Origin: a virus
Length of the DNA stretch: 64,000 nt
Virus record (IMG/VR): IMGVR_UViG_3300034072_001021
Location: 124,001-188,000 of that record
Direction: 5' to 3' (one strand)
In this document: in pieces, positions 52,935 through 60,602 of the stretch
Position numbering within the stretch: the stretch's first letter is position 1
Layout: each line of letters opens with the position of its first letter
Notes under the pieces: model-generated
The model's database searches: none
The model's input: only the letters and a program-made list of their open reading frames with translations
Told to the model about the DNA's origin: nothing
Translations under genes and position numbers: made by a program

Positions 52935-55151
52935 ATGCAGACTATTCTTTTTGAGCGCGATTGGGATTATTACCCGACTGCGATCTGGGATACCAAGACT
53001 ACCAACAAGTCTTTCCTTGAATTCTCAGCGCTTCTTAAGCACATGGGGGTCAAGAACCATTTGTTCCCTCTGGCTCTTATGCAGCCGGAGCTTCAGGGGG
53101 TTGATCCGTACGATCCCTCCTTGTCAGACGACATAAAACTGAAGATCAAAATCGAGTGTACGTTTAACCCATGGTACTTCATCCGTGAGGTTATGCGTGT
53201 ACCTCCAGCGGCAGGTGATACACCTGTTAAGCTGGAAGCTAACCGGGGCAACATTTCTCTATGGTGGTCGTTCCTTAACCACATCGACTATTTCCTCGTC
53301 CAGATTCGTCAGACTGGTAAGTCGCTGAACTCTGACGGTATCTCGGTTTGGTATCAAATCTTCGGCGCACGTAACTCCCGTGCTAACCTGTTCACCAAAG
53401 GTGACTTGTTTAAAGAACACATTGCACGTCTGAAGAAACTACGTGCTCTGTTGCCGAAGTACTTAGTCAACATCGTCAAGAAAGATACCGACAACCAGAA
53501 AGAATTCACCAACATGTCTCAGGGCAACCGCATGGTGGTGTACATCCCGCAAAAGGATGAAGAAGCAGCAAACAACCTGGGTCGTGGTCTGACCACCCCC
53601 TACAACCACGTGGACGAAATTGCGTTCCTTAAGAACGTACACATCTCCCTCGGTGTTATGCTGGCGGGCGGTGGTGCTGCTCGTGAAGAAGCGGCACGTA
53701 ACGGCCTGCCGTACGGCAACATCTTCACTACTACTGCTGGCGAACTGGATACTCCGGAAGGCGCTTACGCGTACGACCTGATGACCGGTGGTGCAGAGTG
53801 GAACGATGCGTTCTATGACTGTGCCAATACCGACGAGCTGTATGAGGTGGTGCGGAAGCAATGCCGTAACAAAGATGCAATCCTCATCAACGGTACGTTC
53901 AACCATCGTCAATTAGGTAAGACTGATGCATGGTTGAGGAAGAAGATCGCGGAATCTCGTCAGACCGGTGACGGTGTACGTCGAGACTACATGAACGAGT
54001 GGACGACGGGTAATGCCCGAAACCCGCTCAGCAAAGATACGCTGCGTAAGATCCATGCCAGTGTAACTAAGCCTTCTTACCTTGAGATCGACAAACAAGA
54101 CCACTACTCCATCCGCTGGTACATCACGCGAGAAGAAGTAGAGACAGGAATCTCTCGTCGTCAAATGGTCATGGGCATCGATACCTCCAACGCCGTAGGG
54201 CGAGACAACATCACAGGTGTCATTGTCGACATCAGTACACTTGAGGTGGTGGGTGCATGGACTGTCAACGACTCTAACCTGACCGCATTTGCAATGTGGT
54301 TGGCAAAGATCATTGTCAGATTCCAGAACATCACCATTGTACCTGAATCGAAATCGACGTGGATTGGCATCCTCGATACCTTGCTGCTCACGTTGCCGAA
54401 CTATAAGGTCGATCCGGCTAAACGTATCTATTCGACACTGGTGGATGCTAAGGACGAATCACCTGAGGCTAAACGGCGCTATAACGAGTATGTGGGCGAT
54501 CGCGACAACTACCGCTCCTACCGTAAGTTCTTCGGCTTCCCAACGAACAGCCAGCTCCGTGAGATCATTTACGGGCCTGTTCTGCAAGAGGCTGCGAAGA
54601 AGTCTGGTGCTGTGGTGCGTGACGCTAAGCTGCAAAGCGAACTGGGTCGTCTGGTTGAGCGTAACGGACGTATTGACCACGATGCATCCGGGCACGATGA
54701 CCACGTCATCAGCTGGCTGCTTTGCCATTGGTTCCTTACCTACGGTAAGAACCTCGATCACTACGGAATCACTGTCAGTGAAATCAAACGTCGTGTCTAT
54801 GAAGCAGAGCACAAGCTCTCGTGGAGTGAACAACGTCGTTATGATGACCAACAGAGTATCCGTGATGAGATTGGTCGCCTGAGTGAAACGCTTGGTAACG
54901 AGCGTAACACTTACGAACGAATCAAGCTACAACAACGACTGGATCTGCTCATCAGCAAGGTTGATGATGAGTTTGATATGGAGGGTATCACTTCCATTGA
55001 CCAGATCAAAGAGAATAGCCGCGAGAAGAAGATGATTGAAACTCGCTCGTTCGGTCCAGGTAAACCGTTGGAAATCGAGAAGCCCCTGAACACCAGTTTC
55101 AACAGACGTCGTGAGATGTTCAAGAATCAAAATGTGATGGTGGTGGTATGA
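52935..55151 (+). CDS. Terminase large subunit (TerL)
   Basis: The 738-residue protein has the two TerL domains. The ATPase has Walker A IRQTGKSLN (about 123-131; Gln-Thr precede the GKS) and Walker B/Glu in NHVDEIAFLKN (~221). The nuclease has the RNase H-like strand MGIDTSNAVGRDN (~414) with the first metal Asp, VPESKSTW (~472) with Glu, and HDASGHDDHVISW (~583) with the last Asp. It cuts concatemers and pumps DNA into the prohead. A coiled-coil C-terminal tail (~660-738) is extra. phiKZ TerL is gp25 as I recall. The small subunit is not obvious nearby. Confidence 0.92.
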   Translation: MQTILFERDWDYYPTAIWDTKTTNKSFLEFSALLKHMGVKNHLFPLALMQPELQGVDPYDPSLSDDIKLKIKIECTFNPWYFIREVMRVPPAAGDTPVKLEANRGNISLWWSFLNHIDYFLVQIRQTGKSLNSDGISVWYQIFGARNSRANLFTKGDLFKEHIARLKKLRALLPKYLVNIVKKDTDNQKEFTNMSQGNRMVVYIPQKDEEAANNLGRGLTTPYNHVDEIAFLKNVHISLGVMLAGGGAAREEAARNGLPYGNIFTTTAGELDTPEGAYAYDLMTGGAEWNDAFYDCANTDELYEVVRKQCRNKDAILINGTFNHRQLGKTDAWLRKKIAESRQTGDGVRRDYMNEWTTGNARNPLSKDTLRKIHASVTKPSYLEIDKQDHYSIRWYITREEVETGISRRQMVMGIDTSNAVGRDNITGVIVDISTLEVVGAWTVNDSNLTAFAMWLAKIIVRFQNITIVPESKSTWIGILDTLLLTLPNYKVDPAKRIYSTLVDAKDESPEAKRRYNEYVGDRDNYRSYRKFFGFPTNSQLREIIYGPVLQEAAKKSGAVVRDAKLQSELGRLVERNGRIDHDASGHDDHVISWLLCHWFLTYGKNLDHYGITVSEIKRRVYEAEHKLSWSEQRRYDDQQSIRDEIGRLSETLGNERNTYERIKLQQRLDLLISKVDDEFDMEGITSIDQIKENSREKKMIETRSFGPGKPLEIEKPLNTSFNRRREMFKNQNVMVVV

Positions 55152-55187
55152 CGGCATAGAGGGAGGCTCAGGCCTCCCTCTATGCCG
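55152..55187. terminator. Bidirectional hairpin terminator, conserved base
   Basis: CGGCATAGAGGGAGG pairs with CCTCCCTCTATGCCG (15 bp, extendable) between convergent genes. It is the clearest copy of the CGGCATA/TATGCCG-based design. No U-tract. Confidence 0.85.
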
Positions 55188-55189
55188 GA

Positions 55190-56059
55190 TCACTTAAAGT
55201 TCGAGTAGACGACCATCCGAAGATAGTCGGCCAGATCCCTCGAACGGTAGAACAGTGCCGCATGCAGAGCAGTGTTGTATGGATGCATCATTTCACGATC
55301 CAAGTACTTGATCAGCGGGTGCGGGTCATCCACACCACCTGCCAGTTCACGGAATGAAAGCAATTTACCCATTCGTTCTTCGAGATCATCGAAGATCTTT
55401 TCCAACTGATCTGCAAACTCATCGAACTTGTCTGCCCAGCGACAGAAGATGATTGCCTTTTCGGCAGTCATTGATCCAATAGGGATCGGCATGTTCGTAT
55501 CAGGGCGCACTGGTACCTTGAGGACTACCAACATCTCATCACGGAAGGGCTTAGCTTCCACGATGACACGGGAGGACTTCATACCAAGTAAACGGACGGT
55601 TGACTTAGCGAGATGTTCTGCCACTGTTTGAGGACGGCTGGACAATGCATCATTCATGCTTATTTTGGCAAGCATGGAAGTGACACGACCAGCCCATTCG
55701 AGATATCGCATACTACGATCGTAGGCGATACTCGATAAGACAGTGTACATATTGAATTCACGGTTGAGGAACTCATCAGTCATCGAATCGATCGATGATC
55801 CACAAACAACCAGCCATGCAGGATGGACAGTTGGTGAACCATTCGATGGGCCTTTGAAAACCTGTTCGTTAAGACTGACATCGGTGAACTTATCCATGTT
55901 CGCCGGATCATTCCAAGGTGCACGAGGCAGTTTCCTAACGGTGTATTCGTCGGGGAGTTTGAATTCCCCGAATATCTCACTTAACCTACCTTCCATAGAC
56001 ACGGTCTGGACTCCTTCTGCGGAGTGCTGTGCTCTCAAATACTCGAGCAACTTTTCCAT
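55190..56059 (-). CDS. Probable internal virion protein with S-x-E site, 289 aa
   Basis: The ATG at 56057-56059 (MEKLLEYLRA) follows AGGAAG and overlaps the previous stop. SME at 21-23 (QTVSMEGRLS) would release a ~23-residue N-terminal peptide if the prohead protease acts on it. The rest is mixed alpha/beta with a basic C-terminal part (YNTALHAALFYRSRDLADYL). No enzyme family is recognised. It is coupled to the 419-residue gene upstream and converges on TerL. Confidence 0.75.
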   Translation of the reverse strand: MEKLLEYLRAQHSAEGVQTVSMEGRLSEIFGEFKLPDEYTVRKLPRAPWNDPANMDKFTDVSLNEQVFKGPSNGSPTVHPAWLVVCGSSIDSMTDEFLNREFNMYTVLSSIAYDRSMRYLEWAGRVTSMLAKISMNDALSSRPQTVAEHLAKSTVRLLGMKSSRVIVEAKPFRDEMLVVLKVPVRPDTNMPIPIGSMTAEKAIIFCRWADKFDEFADQLEKIFDDLEERMGKLLSFRELAGGVDDPHPLIKYLDREMMHPYNTALHAALFYRSRDLADYLRMVVYSNFK

Positions 56060-57318
56060 CACGACTTCCTGTAATGCTTCATGGTGACCGTCCGAATGAC
56101 AAGATACAGGATAGCCCCCGTCCTGATCGAAGCCACCAAAGCGTCGTTCTTCGTCTTCACTGACTTGCGCACTACTTTCTCGCCCACGTCACGCATCTGC
56201 AGAAGCAGATCGTTATTGGCACGAGAGGCAGTATAGAGGTTGCGCAGTTTGGTCAGCACCGTAGCAATATCATTCACATTGATCGACGAACGGTTAGACG
56301 CAATGAAATCGAACAGATGCTCGAGAGTGAGGTCTGCCAGTTTCACGACGTTCGGATCGCCTTTCAGCTTAGACGAATGACGAGCCATGTATTCGAGACA
56401 TTCCATCATGTTGTGGTATGGAAGCTTGGGCATGCAACCAGCTACGATCTCCGCGAGTTCACGGACGATGAAGCTGTTGCGGTCGGCCATTACTTCCTCA
56501 AGGTAACGGCGATAAGTCGAATACATGTTCTTACGGTTTTTCACCACGATCTCACCGTCAATGTTGACCGATGTGTTCGAGGTGGTACGGATGACAGCAG
56601 TCGGATCTCTCCGGACGATTTCGAATTCGTCACGAATGTTACGCAGGTATCCCTTGATTCGACTTTGGATGTCGTTCACCATGTAGATGATGTCGTAATC
56701 GTCGTCGAATTGTTGGAACGTCTTGTTGAGGAAGTGGGGAGAACGTTTGTCGATGGTCTGCTCAGCGCGATACTGAAGCAGAGCACCCCACGAGCCCAAT
56801 TCCTTGAGCTTGTACTTCTTGGGCAAACGAGCATAGGTAGCTACAGCCACTGCTTCGTCTGCACGGTTCGGGAACCAGTACGTCAGGATCGAGGTGATGA
56901 ACTTGTATTGTAGTACCAGCAGTGCGTCGATCATGCCCGAGTGTTTCTCGGTCTCGGTCAGCTTGGAGCGAGAAATAGCGTGCACGACCCACAGACACGA
57001 CAGGTTCATGACGTCAGTGGAGACGTAACGTGGTTTCTTGGGATCGGGTACCAGTGTCTTGAGCTTCAGCAGGTCGTCTTGCAGAGCTGCATCGTCGATG
57101 TCAAGGATGCTGGTGAACCATTCGATTCGGTCGGCTTTGGTGAAGCGGACATCCTGCACACCCATCAGGTGACCGCCGAAGAAAGCAACGTGATCGTCGT
57201 TCTTGTTGGCGAAGTTCTGGCGATAGGTTTGCAGGCGACGGAGGAAATTCTTGTCGATAGCGATGTCTTTGCACGCTTCGTCAAACAAGGACTTCACAGT
57301 AGGTGTAGTGCCTGACAT
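56059..57318 (-). CDS. Hypothetical helical protein, 419 aa, probable virion protein
   Basis: ATG at 57316-57318 (MSGTTPTVKSLFDEACKDIA). Almost wholly helical with charged heptads (RSRIKGYLRNIRDEFEIVR-like) and basic C-terminus (TRTVTMKHYRKS region, VIRTVTMKHYRKS). No signature motif. It forms a two-gene minus-strand unit with the S-x-E protein and lies beside TerL, so a structural or packaging-related role is likely. Function unknown. Confidence 0.78.
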   Translation of the reverse strand: MSGTTPTVKSLFDEACKDIAIDKNFLRRLQTYRQNFANKNDDHVAFFGGHLMGVQDVRFTKADRIEWFTSILDIDDAALQDDLLKLKTLVPDPKKPRYVSTDVMNLSCLWVVHAISRSKLTETEKHSGMIDALLVLQYKFITSILTYWFPNRADEAVAVATYARLPKKYKLKELGSWGALLQYRAEQTIDKRSPHFLNKTFQQFDDDYDIIYMVNDIQSRIKGYLRNIRDEFEIVRRDPTAVIRTTSNTSVNIDGEIVVKNRKNMYSTYRRYLEEVMADRNSFIVRELAEIVAGCMPKLPYHNMMECLEYMARHSSKLKGDPNVVKLADLTLEHLFDFIASNRSSINVNDIATVLTKLRNLYTASRANNDLLLQMRDVGEKVVRKSVKTKNDALVASIRTGAILYLVIRTVTMKHYRKS

Positions 57319-57384
57319 GGGTCTTATCCTGTTGAGAAACAGTTACCGGGATTCATAGCGATAGGTCGATTCAAAAATAATTCA

Positions 57385-57400
57385 ACCATACATTGTAAAG
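57385..57400 (+). promoter_or_regulatory. Putative phage promoter element (ATACATTGTAA)
   Basis: ACCATACATTGTAAAG is ~63 bases upstream of the ATG at 57463, in a divergent 144-bp region. Confidence 0.4.
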
Positions 57401-57462
57401 GGGAAGAAAGCGAATACAAACGCGATCATCAAGACATAACCAGCACCAATGGAGTGACAGCA

Positions 57463-58044
57463 ATGCAACAGCAATCCGTACTTCCAGCTATTGTTACCCG
57501 TCATCTCGCTGACAGCGAAGCTGACTTCATCGACCTGTCCAATCTGGAACTGGTCATGGATCAAGAAGAACAAAGCAACAAGGGGATCACCGTGAAGCAA
57601 GAAAGGACGCTGTCTGGCGCAAACATCACCGATCATGGCAAGGGTACTCTGAGTAGTCGTATCTGCCAGATCGCCCACGACTGTCTGCATGTTGATCTTC
57701 AGACCGAGTTCCGTGAAATGGCTATGAGTCATCCGGCGTTCGTGAAGATCTGCGACGAGATCCGTCAGGAGATCGAAGAAGGTCGGATGATCCAGATCAT
57801 GGATCGTCTCGAAGCTATCGGCTGCGAGGTCTTCTATGACCGCAAAGAAAAGAAACTGACCCTGGGGCTGAACAAGAAGAACCTGTTCAAGCATTTCAAC
57901 GAACACTCGCGGGTCATCGACCTGCGTAACCGTCAAGGCATCAGCATCGTTAATGGGATTAACCCCATGTACGACAAAGAGCCGAAACATCAAGTACCTG
58001 AATTGGTGACCAAGTCTTACTACTTGATCATCGATCTGAAATAA
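57463..58044 (+). CDS. Hypothetical protein, 193 aa
   Basis: The start is ATG at 57463 (MQQQSVLPAIVTRHLADSEA) behind GGAGTG. Acidic N-terminal half, then a helical middle (KICDEIRQEIEEGRMIQIMD) and a basic strand-turn segment (YDRKEKKLTLGLNKKNLFKH). Family unknown. It is followed by an elaborate terminator. Confidence 0.78.
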   Translation: MQQQSVLPAIVTRHLADSEADFIDLSNLELVMDQEEQSNKGITVKQERTLSGANITDHGKGTLSSRICQIAHDCLHVDLQTEFREMAMSHPAFVKICDEIRQEIEEGRMIQIMDRLEAIGCEVFYDRKEKKLTLGLNKKNLFKHFNEHSRVIDLRNRQGISIVNGINPMYDKEPKHQVPELVTKSYYLIIDLK

Positions 58045-58053
58045 CCCCCTTTC

Positions 58054-58127
58054 AAGATCTCTGCTGAGCCTGAGCCGGTTAGCAGCACCCCCTTGCTTTC
58101 GCAACCGGTGCCCAGAGATCTTTTTTT
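58054..58127 (+). terminator. Complex intrinsic terminator with nested stems
   Basis: The outer stem AAGATCTCTG/CAGAGATCTT encloses an inner stem CCGGTT/AACCGG (58075-58108), and TTTTTTT follows. It lies after the 193-residue gene. Confidence 0.85.
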
Positions 58128-58145
58128 GTTTAAGGAGCTAGGAGC

Positions 58146-58550
58146 ATGCTAGAGGAGATTGTGAAGGACTTCAAAAGCATCGTTACCGACTATCAGTCCT
58201 ATCCTTCAGAAGACGTCATTCCTAAAGATGTCCATGAACGACATTCCAAACTAGCAGCCAAGTGTGTCCTTGAGACTATGCGGTTGTTAGTGGGGTATGA
58301 CGAGACTGTGATGAATCTTCCAATGTCTGCGTTCCTGAAGTACCTTGAACACATTCGCATGGATGTCTTCGAGGAATTGGCTAAGGAAGGTATCGCATTC
58401 CACTACTACTACCACAATGGCCTGCTCTACGGCAGACTGGTGGATCAGACTCAAGTCATGGTCATGTACCCTGTGACCACTACACAGCAGACTCCTCTGG
58501 TCCGTCAGTTCATTGATGGGTTTGAGATTAAGGAATCAACGATCCATTAA
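58146..58550 (+). CDS. Hypothetical protein, 134 aa
   Basis: ATG at 58146 follows AAGGAGCTAGGAG. A helical soluble protein (MLEEIVKDFKSIVTDYQSYP), with an aromatic stretch (AFHYYYHNGLLYGRLVDQTQ) near 80. Nothing is recognised. It is closed by its own terminator. Confidence 0.75.
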   Translation: MLEEIVKDFKSIVTDYQSYPSEDVIPKDVHERHSKLAAKCVLETMRLLVGYDETVMNLPMSAFLKYLEHIRMDVFEELAKEGIAFHYYYHNGLLYGRLVDQTQVMVMYPVTTTQQTPLVRQFIDGFEIKESTIH

Positions 58551-58558
58551 ACCGATAC

Positions 58559-58598
58559 GATCACTGCTCTTAACGGGGCAGTGATCTATTCTTTTTTG
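58559..58598 (+). terminator. Intrinsic terminator
   Basis: GATCACTGC pairs with GCAGTGATC over a 10-base loop and is followed by TATTCTTTTTTG. Confidence 0.9.
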
Positions 58599-58599
58599 T

Positions 58600-58794
58600 T
58601 TAATGGGGAGTTCTGTATAGTATGATCAGTCTTGCTACTTTTCTTGGGAAGGAAGGGAAAGGGGGTAAGATTGATGACGAACGGAGTGAGGAATCAATCT
58701 GGGGGATAGGGTAGGTAGGGTATATCTGCGTGGTTGGTGGATAGCCGTAGCGTAGCGTAGGGTAGACAACAGACACCATGCCTTATTCTCTTCT
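58600..58794 (+). ncRNA. G-rich non-coding stretch, possible structured RNA
   Basis: No reading frame with a ribosome site is visible. It contains AGATTGAT (58668-58675) pairing with ATCAATCT (58693-58700) over a 17-base loop, flanked by GGGGG runs. A run of G-tracts (GGGGGATAGGGTAGGTAGGG, 58701-58720) and tandem CGTAG units (58748-58764) follow. It lies between two terminators, so a short independent transcript is possible. No promoter motif of the ATACAT type is present, although GTATAGTATGATCAG occurs at 58614. Confidence 0.3.
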
Positions 58795-58813
58795 GAGGGG
58801 GCATAGCCCCCTC
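58795..58813 (+). terminator. Hairpin terminator
   Basis: GAGGGGGC pairs with GCCCCCTC over ATA, followed by TATATATAG. It closes the G-rich non-coding stretch. Confidence 0.7.
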
Positions 58814-58887
58814 TATATATAGACCGGCCTGACGTACCAAACTATATCAGGTTTTCCGTAAAAGAAAAAAAGTTTAAGAGTGCCGCC

Positions 58888-59304
58888 ATGAATCCTTTTG
58901 CATCGTTGGAAAGTATCCTCTCCCCTCAAGGTGAACCGGAAGCTCCGTCTATCGGTCTGCTGGTAGAGGACTGGGATGAGAACCTGAGACATGATGTCCA
59001 ACAGATCGTGGACACTGGGTATCAGGTGGTGGTGATTCCTACTGGCTCAACTTCGATGGAAGTCAAGAGTGCAGATGAAGAACAAATGGGTACGGGTGAT
59101 CCTGTCTCCATGATAGAACTGGATCATCACGAGCCTCGTGTCCTGTTCTACTACAAAGGTAAGCCCGAGAATGCTGCTGAAGGCATCCCTGTGCTGATCG
59201 TGGAAGAAGGCAAGGTGAAAGTGGACATGGAGGGTCGGGTCAAGGAGTTGGCTGAGCATTTAGGACTGCTTGATGAGGAATTCGACTATGTGGATCGTTG
59301 TTGA
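58888..59304 (+). CDS. Hypothetical acidic protein, 138 aa
   Basis: ATG at 58888, with AAGAGTGCCGCC upstream (moderate ribosome site). Strongly acidic protein (MNPFASLESILSPQGEPEAP, LLVEDWDENLRHDVQQIVDT), mixed alpha/beta, without membrane segment. It overlaps the following membrane-protein gene by 17 bases. No family is recognised. Confidence 0.75.
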   Translation: MNPFASLESILSPQGEPEAPSIGLLVEDWDENLRHDVQQIVDTGYQVVVIPTGSTSMEVKSADEEQMGTGDPVSMIELDHHEPRVLFYYKGKPENAAEGIPVLIVEEGKVKVDMEGRVKELAEHLGLLDEEFDYVDRC

Positions 59305-59605
59305 AGCAATACTGATCACAATTGTCGTAGCGCTGTCTCTCTGGCCCTACATCACCCACTTCATCCGTGAGAAGAAATTCCACGGAGCTTGTTACGAGAT
59401 GGGTGTGGCGTACATTGAAGTGTTCTACCAGACGATCAGACATCGTTTCGTAGATGCGATAGGTACGCTGGCATTGTTGTTCTTGCTGTGTGCCGTATTC
59501 AGTAACTTTGCCATCGCTATGGCCATCTATTTCATCCACATCATGATCGTGGGTAAGATAGCTATCCATTACGGACATGAGCCTGGTAGTGTCGAGTGGA
59601 AATAG
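59288..59605 (+). CDS. Small multi-TM protein, 105 aa
   Basis: The preferred start is ATG at 59288 (MWIVVEAILITIVVALSLWP) behind GAGGAA; ATG at 59273 is an alternative. There are probably three membrane segments: 2-20, about 57-75 (AIGTLALLFLLCAVFSNF) and 76-92 (AIAMAIYFIHIMIVGKI), with a cytoplasmic-type basic loop (REKKFHGACYEMG) between the first and second. It resembles the next protein in layout. Function unknown. Confidence 0.72.
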   Translation: MWIVVEAILITIVVALSLWPYITHFIREKKFHGACYEMGVAYIEVFYQTIRHRFVDAIGTLALLFLLCAVFSNFAIAMAIYFIHIMIVGKIAIHYGHEPGSVEWK

Positions 59606-59629
59606 TAGGGAGGGCATTTGCCCTCCCTA
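59606..59629 (+). terminator. Hairpin terminator
   Basis: TAGGGAGGGCA pairs with TGCCCTCCCTA, followed by TGCCGAG. It includes the last base of the stop region of the upstream gene. Confidence 0.75.
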
Positions 59630-59655
59630 TGCCGAGTGGATTGAACCAATACTGA

Positions 59656-59670
59656 AAGATACATTACAGA
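59656..59670 (+). promoter_or_regulatory. Putative phage promoter element (ATACATTACA)
   Basis: AAGATACATTACAGA is ~50 bases upstream of the ATG at 59720, directly after a hairpin terminator. Confidence 0.4.
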
Positions 59671-59677
59671 GGGGATA

Positions 59678-59716
59678 TGGAGAATGACTCTCCATCACCT
59701 ATGGTCTCAGGAGACT
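59678..59716 (+). promoter_or_regulatory. Two-hairpin leader, second copy
   Basis: Hairpin 1 is TGGAGA-ATGAC-TCTCCA (59678-59694). Hairpin 2 is GGTCT-CAGG-AGACT (59704-59716), holding the AGGAGA ribosome site. It shares AGAATGA and TCTCAGGAGA with the leader at 39800, while the paired bases differ in a compensated way. Confidence 0.5.
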
Positions 59717-59719
59717 TAC

Positions 59720-60052
59720 ATGTCCATCATTCAGATGTTCGATTATTCCATCAGTGCTCTGACGGTAGTGTGCTACCTGCTCAGTGTGATCATGACCGTC
59801 AAATACGGTAATGAGTCCTGGAAGGGCTATTGCATCATGACTCACAAGGTCATGGCTCAGTCTTTCTTCAGCAAGACCTGGATCGCTGCGGTGAATATCA
59901 TCGCCCTGGCGTCCTTGTTCTCTGCCTTGTTTTATTTCAAGGTCTACGCCTTTGTTGTGGTGAATGTCATTCTGCTACTGGTCACGATTGTGGTGTCTGT
60001 GATCGGTGAAGAGGTGATCGACCGCGAATCCAACCATGCCGAAGATCAATAG
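59720..60052 (+). CDS. Small multi-TM protein, 110 aa
   Basis: The start is ATG at 59720 (MSIIQMFDYSISALTVVCYL) behind AGGAGA; the longer frame runs into the leader. Three membrane segments are likely: 10-30, 62-80 (AAVNIIALASLFSALFYF) and 81-98 (VYAFVVVNVILLLVTIVV). A loop ESWKGYCIMTHKVM lies between the first two, and a short acidic C-terminus follows. The layout and the [KW]xGxC loop are shared with the protein at 59288, suggesting a tandem duplication. Function unknown. Confidence 0.75.
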   Translation: MSIIQMFDYSISALTVVCYLLSVIMTVKYGNESWKGYCIMTHKVMAQSFFSKTWIAAVNIIALASLFSALFYFKVYAFVVVNVILLLVTIVVSVIGEEVIDRESNHAEDQ

Positions 60053-60060
60053 GAGATCTC

Positions 60061-60549
60061 ATGCACCTCAATCAAGCCATCGACAGTTTCAATGATGCTG
60101 TCCATTACGTAGGTAAGTACTACGGCTGGATCGCTGATGCCACTCTCTACCTACCGTTTACCTTCTTGCTTCTACGGCAAGGCCATCAGGCAGCAACAGC
60201 TTATCCGGAAACGATATCGCATGCGAAGTACTTATTCGGTCCCGCGTGCATCAATCGTCTCTTGGTAGTATCAGACGACAACATGCCTCAGATGGATCGT
60301 CAACTGCGCATGGACATCGAAGAGGTGTTCAAGGTGGTCGCGTTTGAACTGAACTACCTGATGGATAAGGTCAGGAGAGTCGAAAACAAGATGCCGTGCG
60401 TCAATGAGATGGGCCGTTTGATCATGGCATTCAAGGACACGTTCAGTGGCATGCATATGCGACAAGTGGAATCTGAACTGGCGATCAATTACCTGCGCGA
60501 GTGCCAGAACAGTTACTTGGAAGCACGACTCACCTGGTTCACTAAGTGA
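60061..60549 (+). CDS. Hypothetical protein, 162 aa
   Basis: ATG at 60061 follows AGGAGATCTC, 8 bases after the previous stop. The N-terminal half has a hydrophobic stretch (DATLYLPFTFLLLRQG, about 27-42) and the rest is helical (VEDVFKVVAFELNYLMDKVR-like, near 95). One membrane contact is possible. Last gene of a small operon. Confidence 0.75.
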   Translation: MHLNQAIDSFNDAVHYVGKYYGWIADATLYLPFTFLLLRQGHQAATAYPETISHAKYLFGPACINRLLVVSDDNMPQMDRQLRMDIEEVFKVVAFELNYLMDKVRRVENKMPCVNEMGRLIMAFKDTFSGMHMRQVESELAINYLRECQNSYLEARLTWFTK

Positions 60550-60554
60550 CGCGA

Positions 60555-60590
60555 CATAGGTAGGGGCACTGGCCCCTACCTATGCTTTTT
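60555..60590. terminator. Bidirectional hairpin terminator
   Basis: CATAGGTAGGGGC pairs with GCCCCTACCTATG over ACTG, followed by CTTTTTC. It lies between convergent genes. Confidence 0.9.
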
Positions 60591-60602
60591 CTTTGGTTAA
60601 AA

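Noticed and set aside
58054-58127. Possible tRNA-like fold after the 193-aa gene
   Set aside because: The outer 10-bp stem resembles an acceptor stem, but no T-loop GTTC, anticodon arm or correct spacing is present, and a seven-T run follows: a terminator explains it better.
58888-59304. SLE and SME motifs in the acidic 138-aa protein
   Set aside because: Although they look like prohead-protease sites, the gene is in a small early-type operon with membrane proteins, so these are probably chance occurrences.
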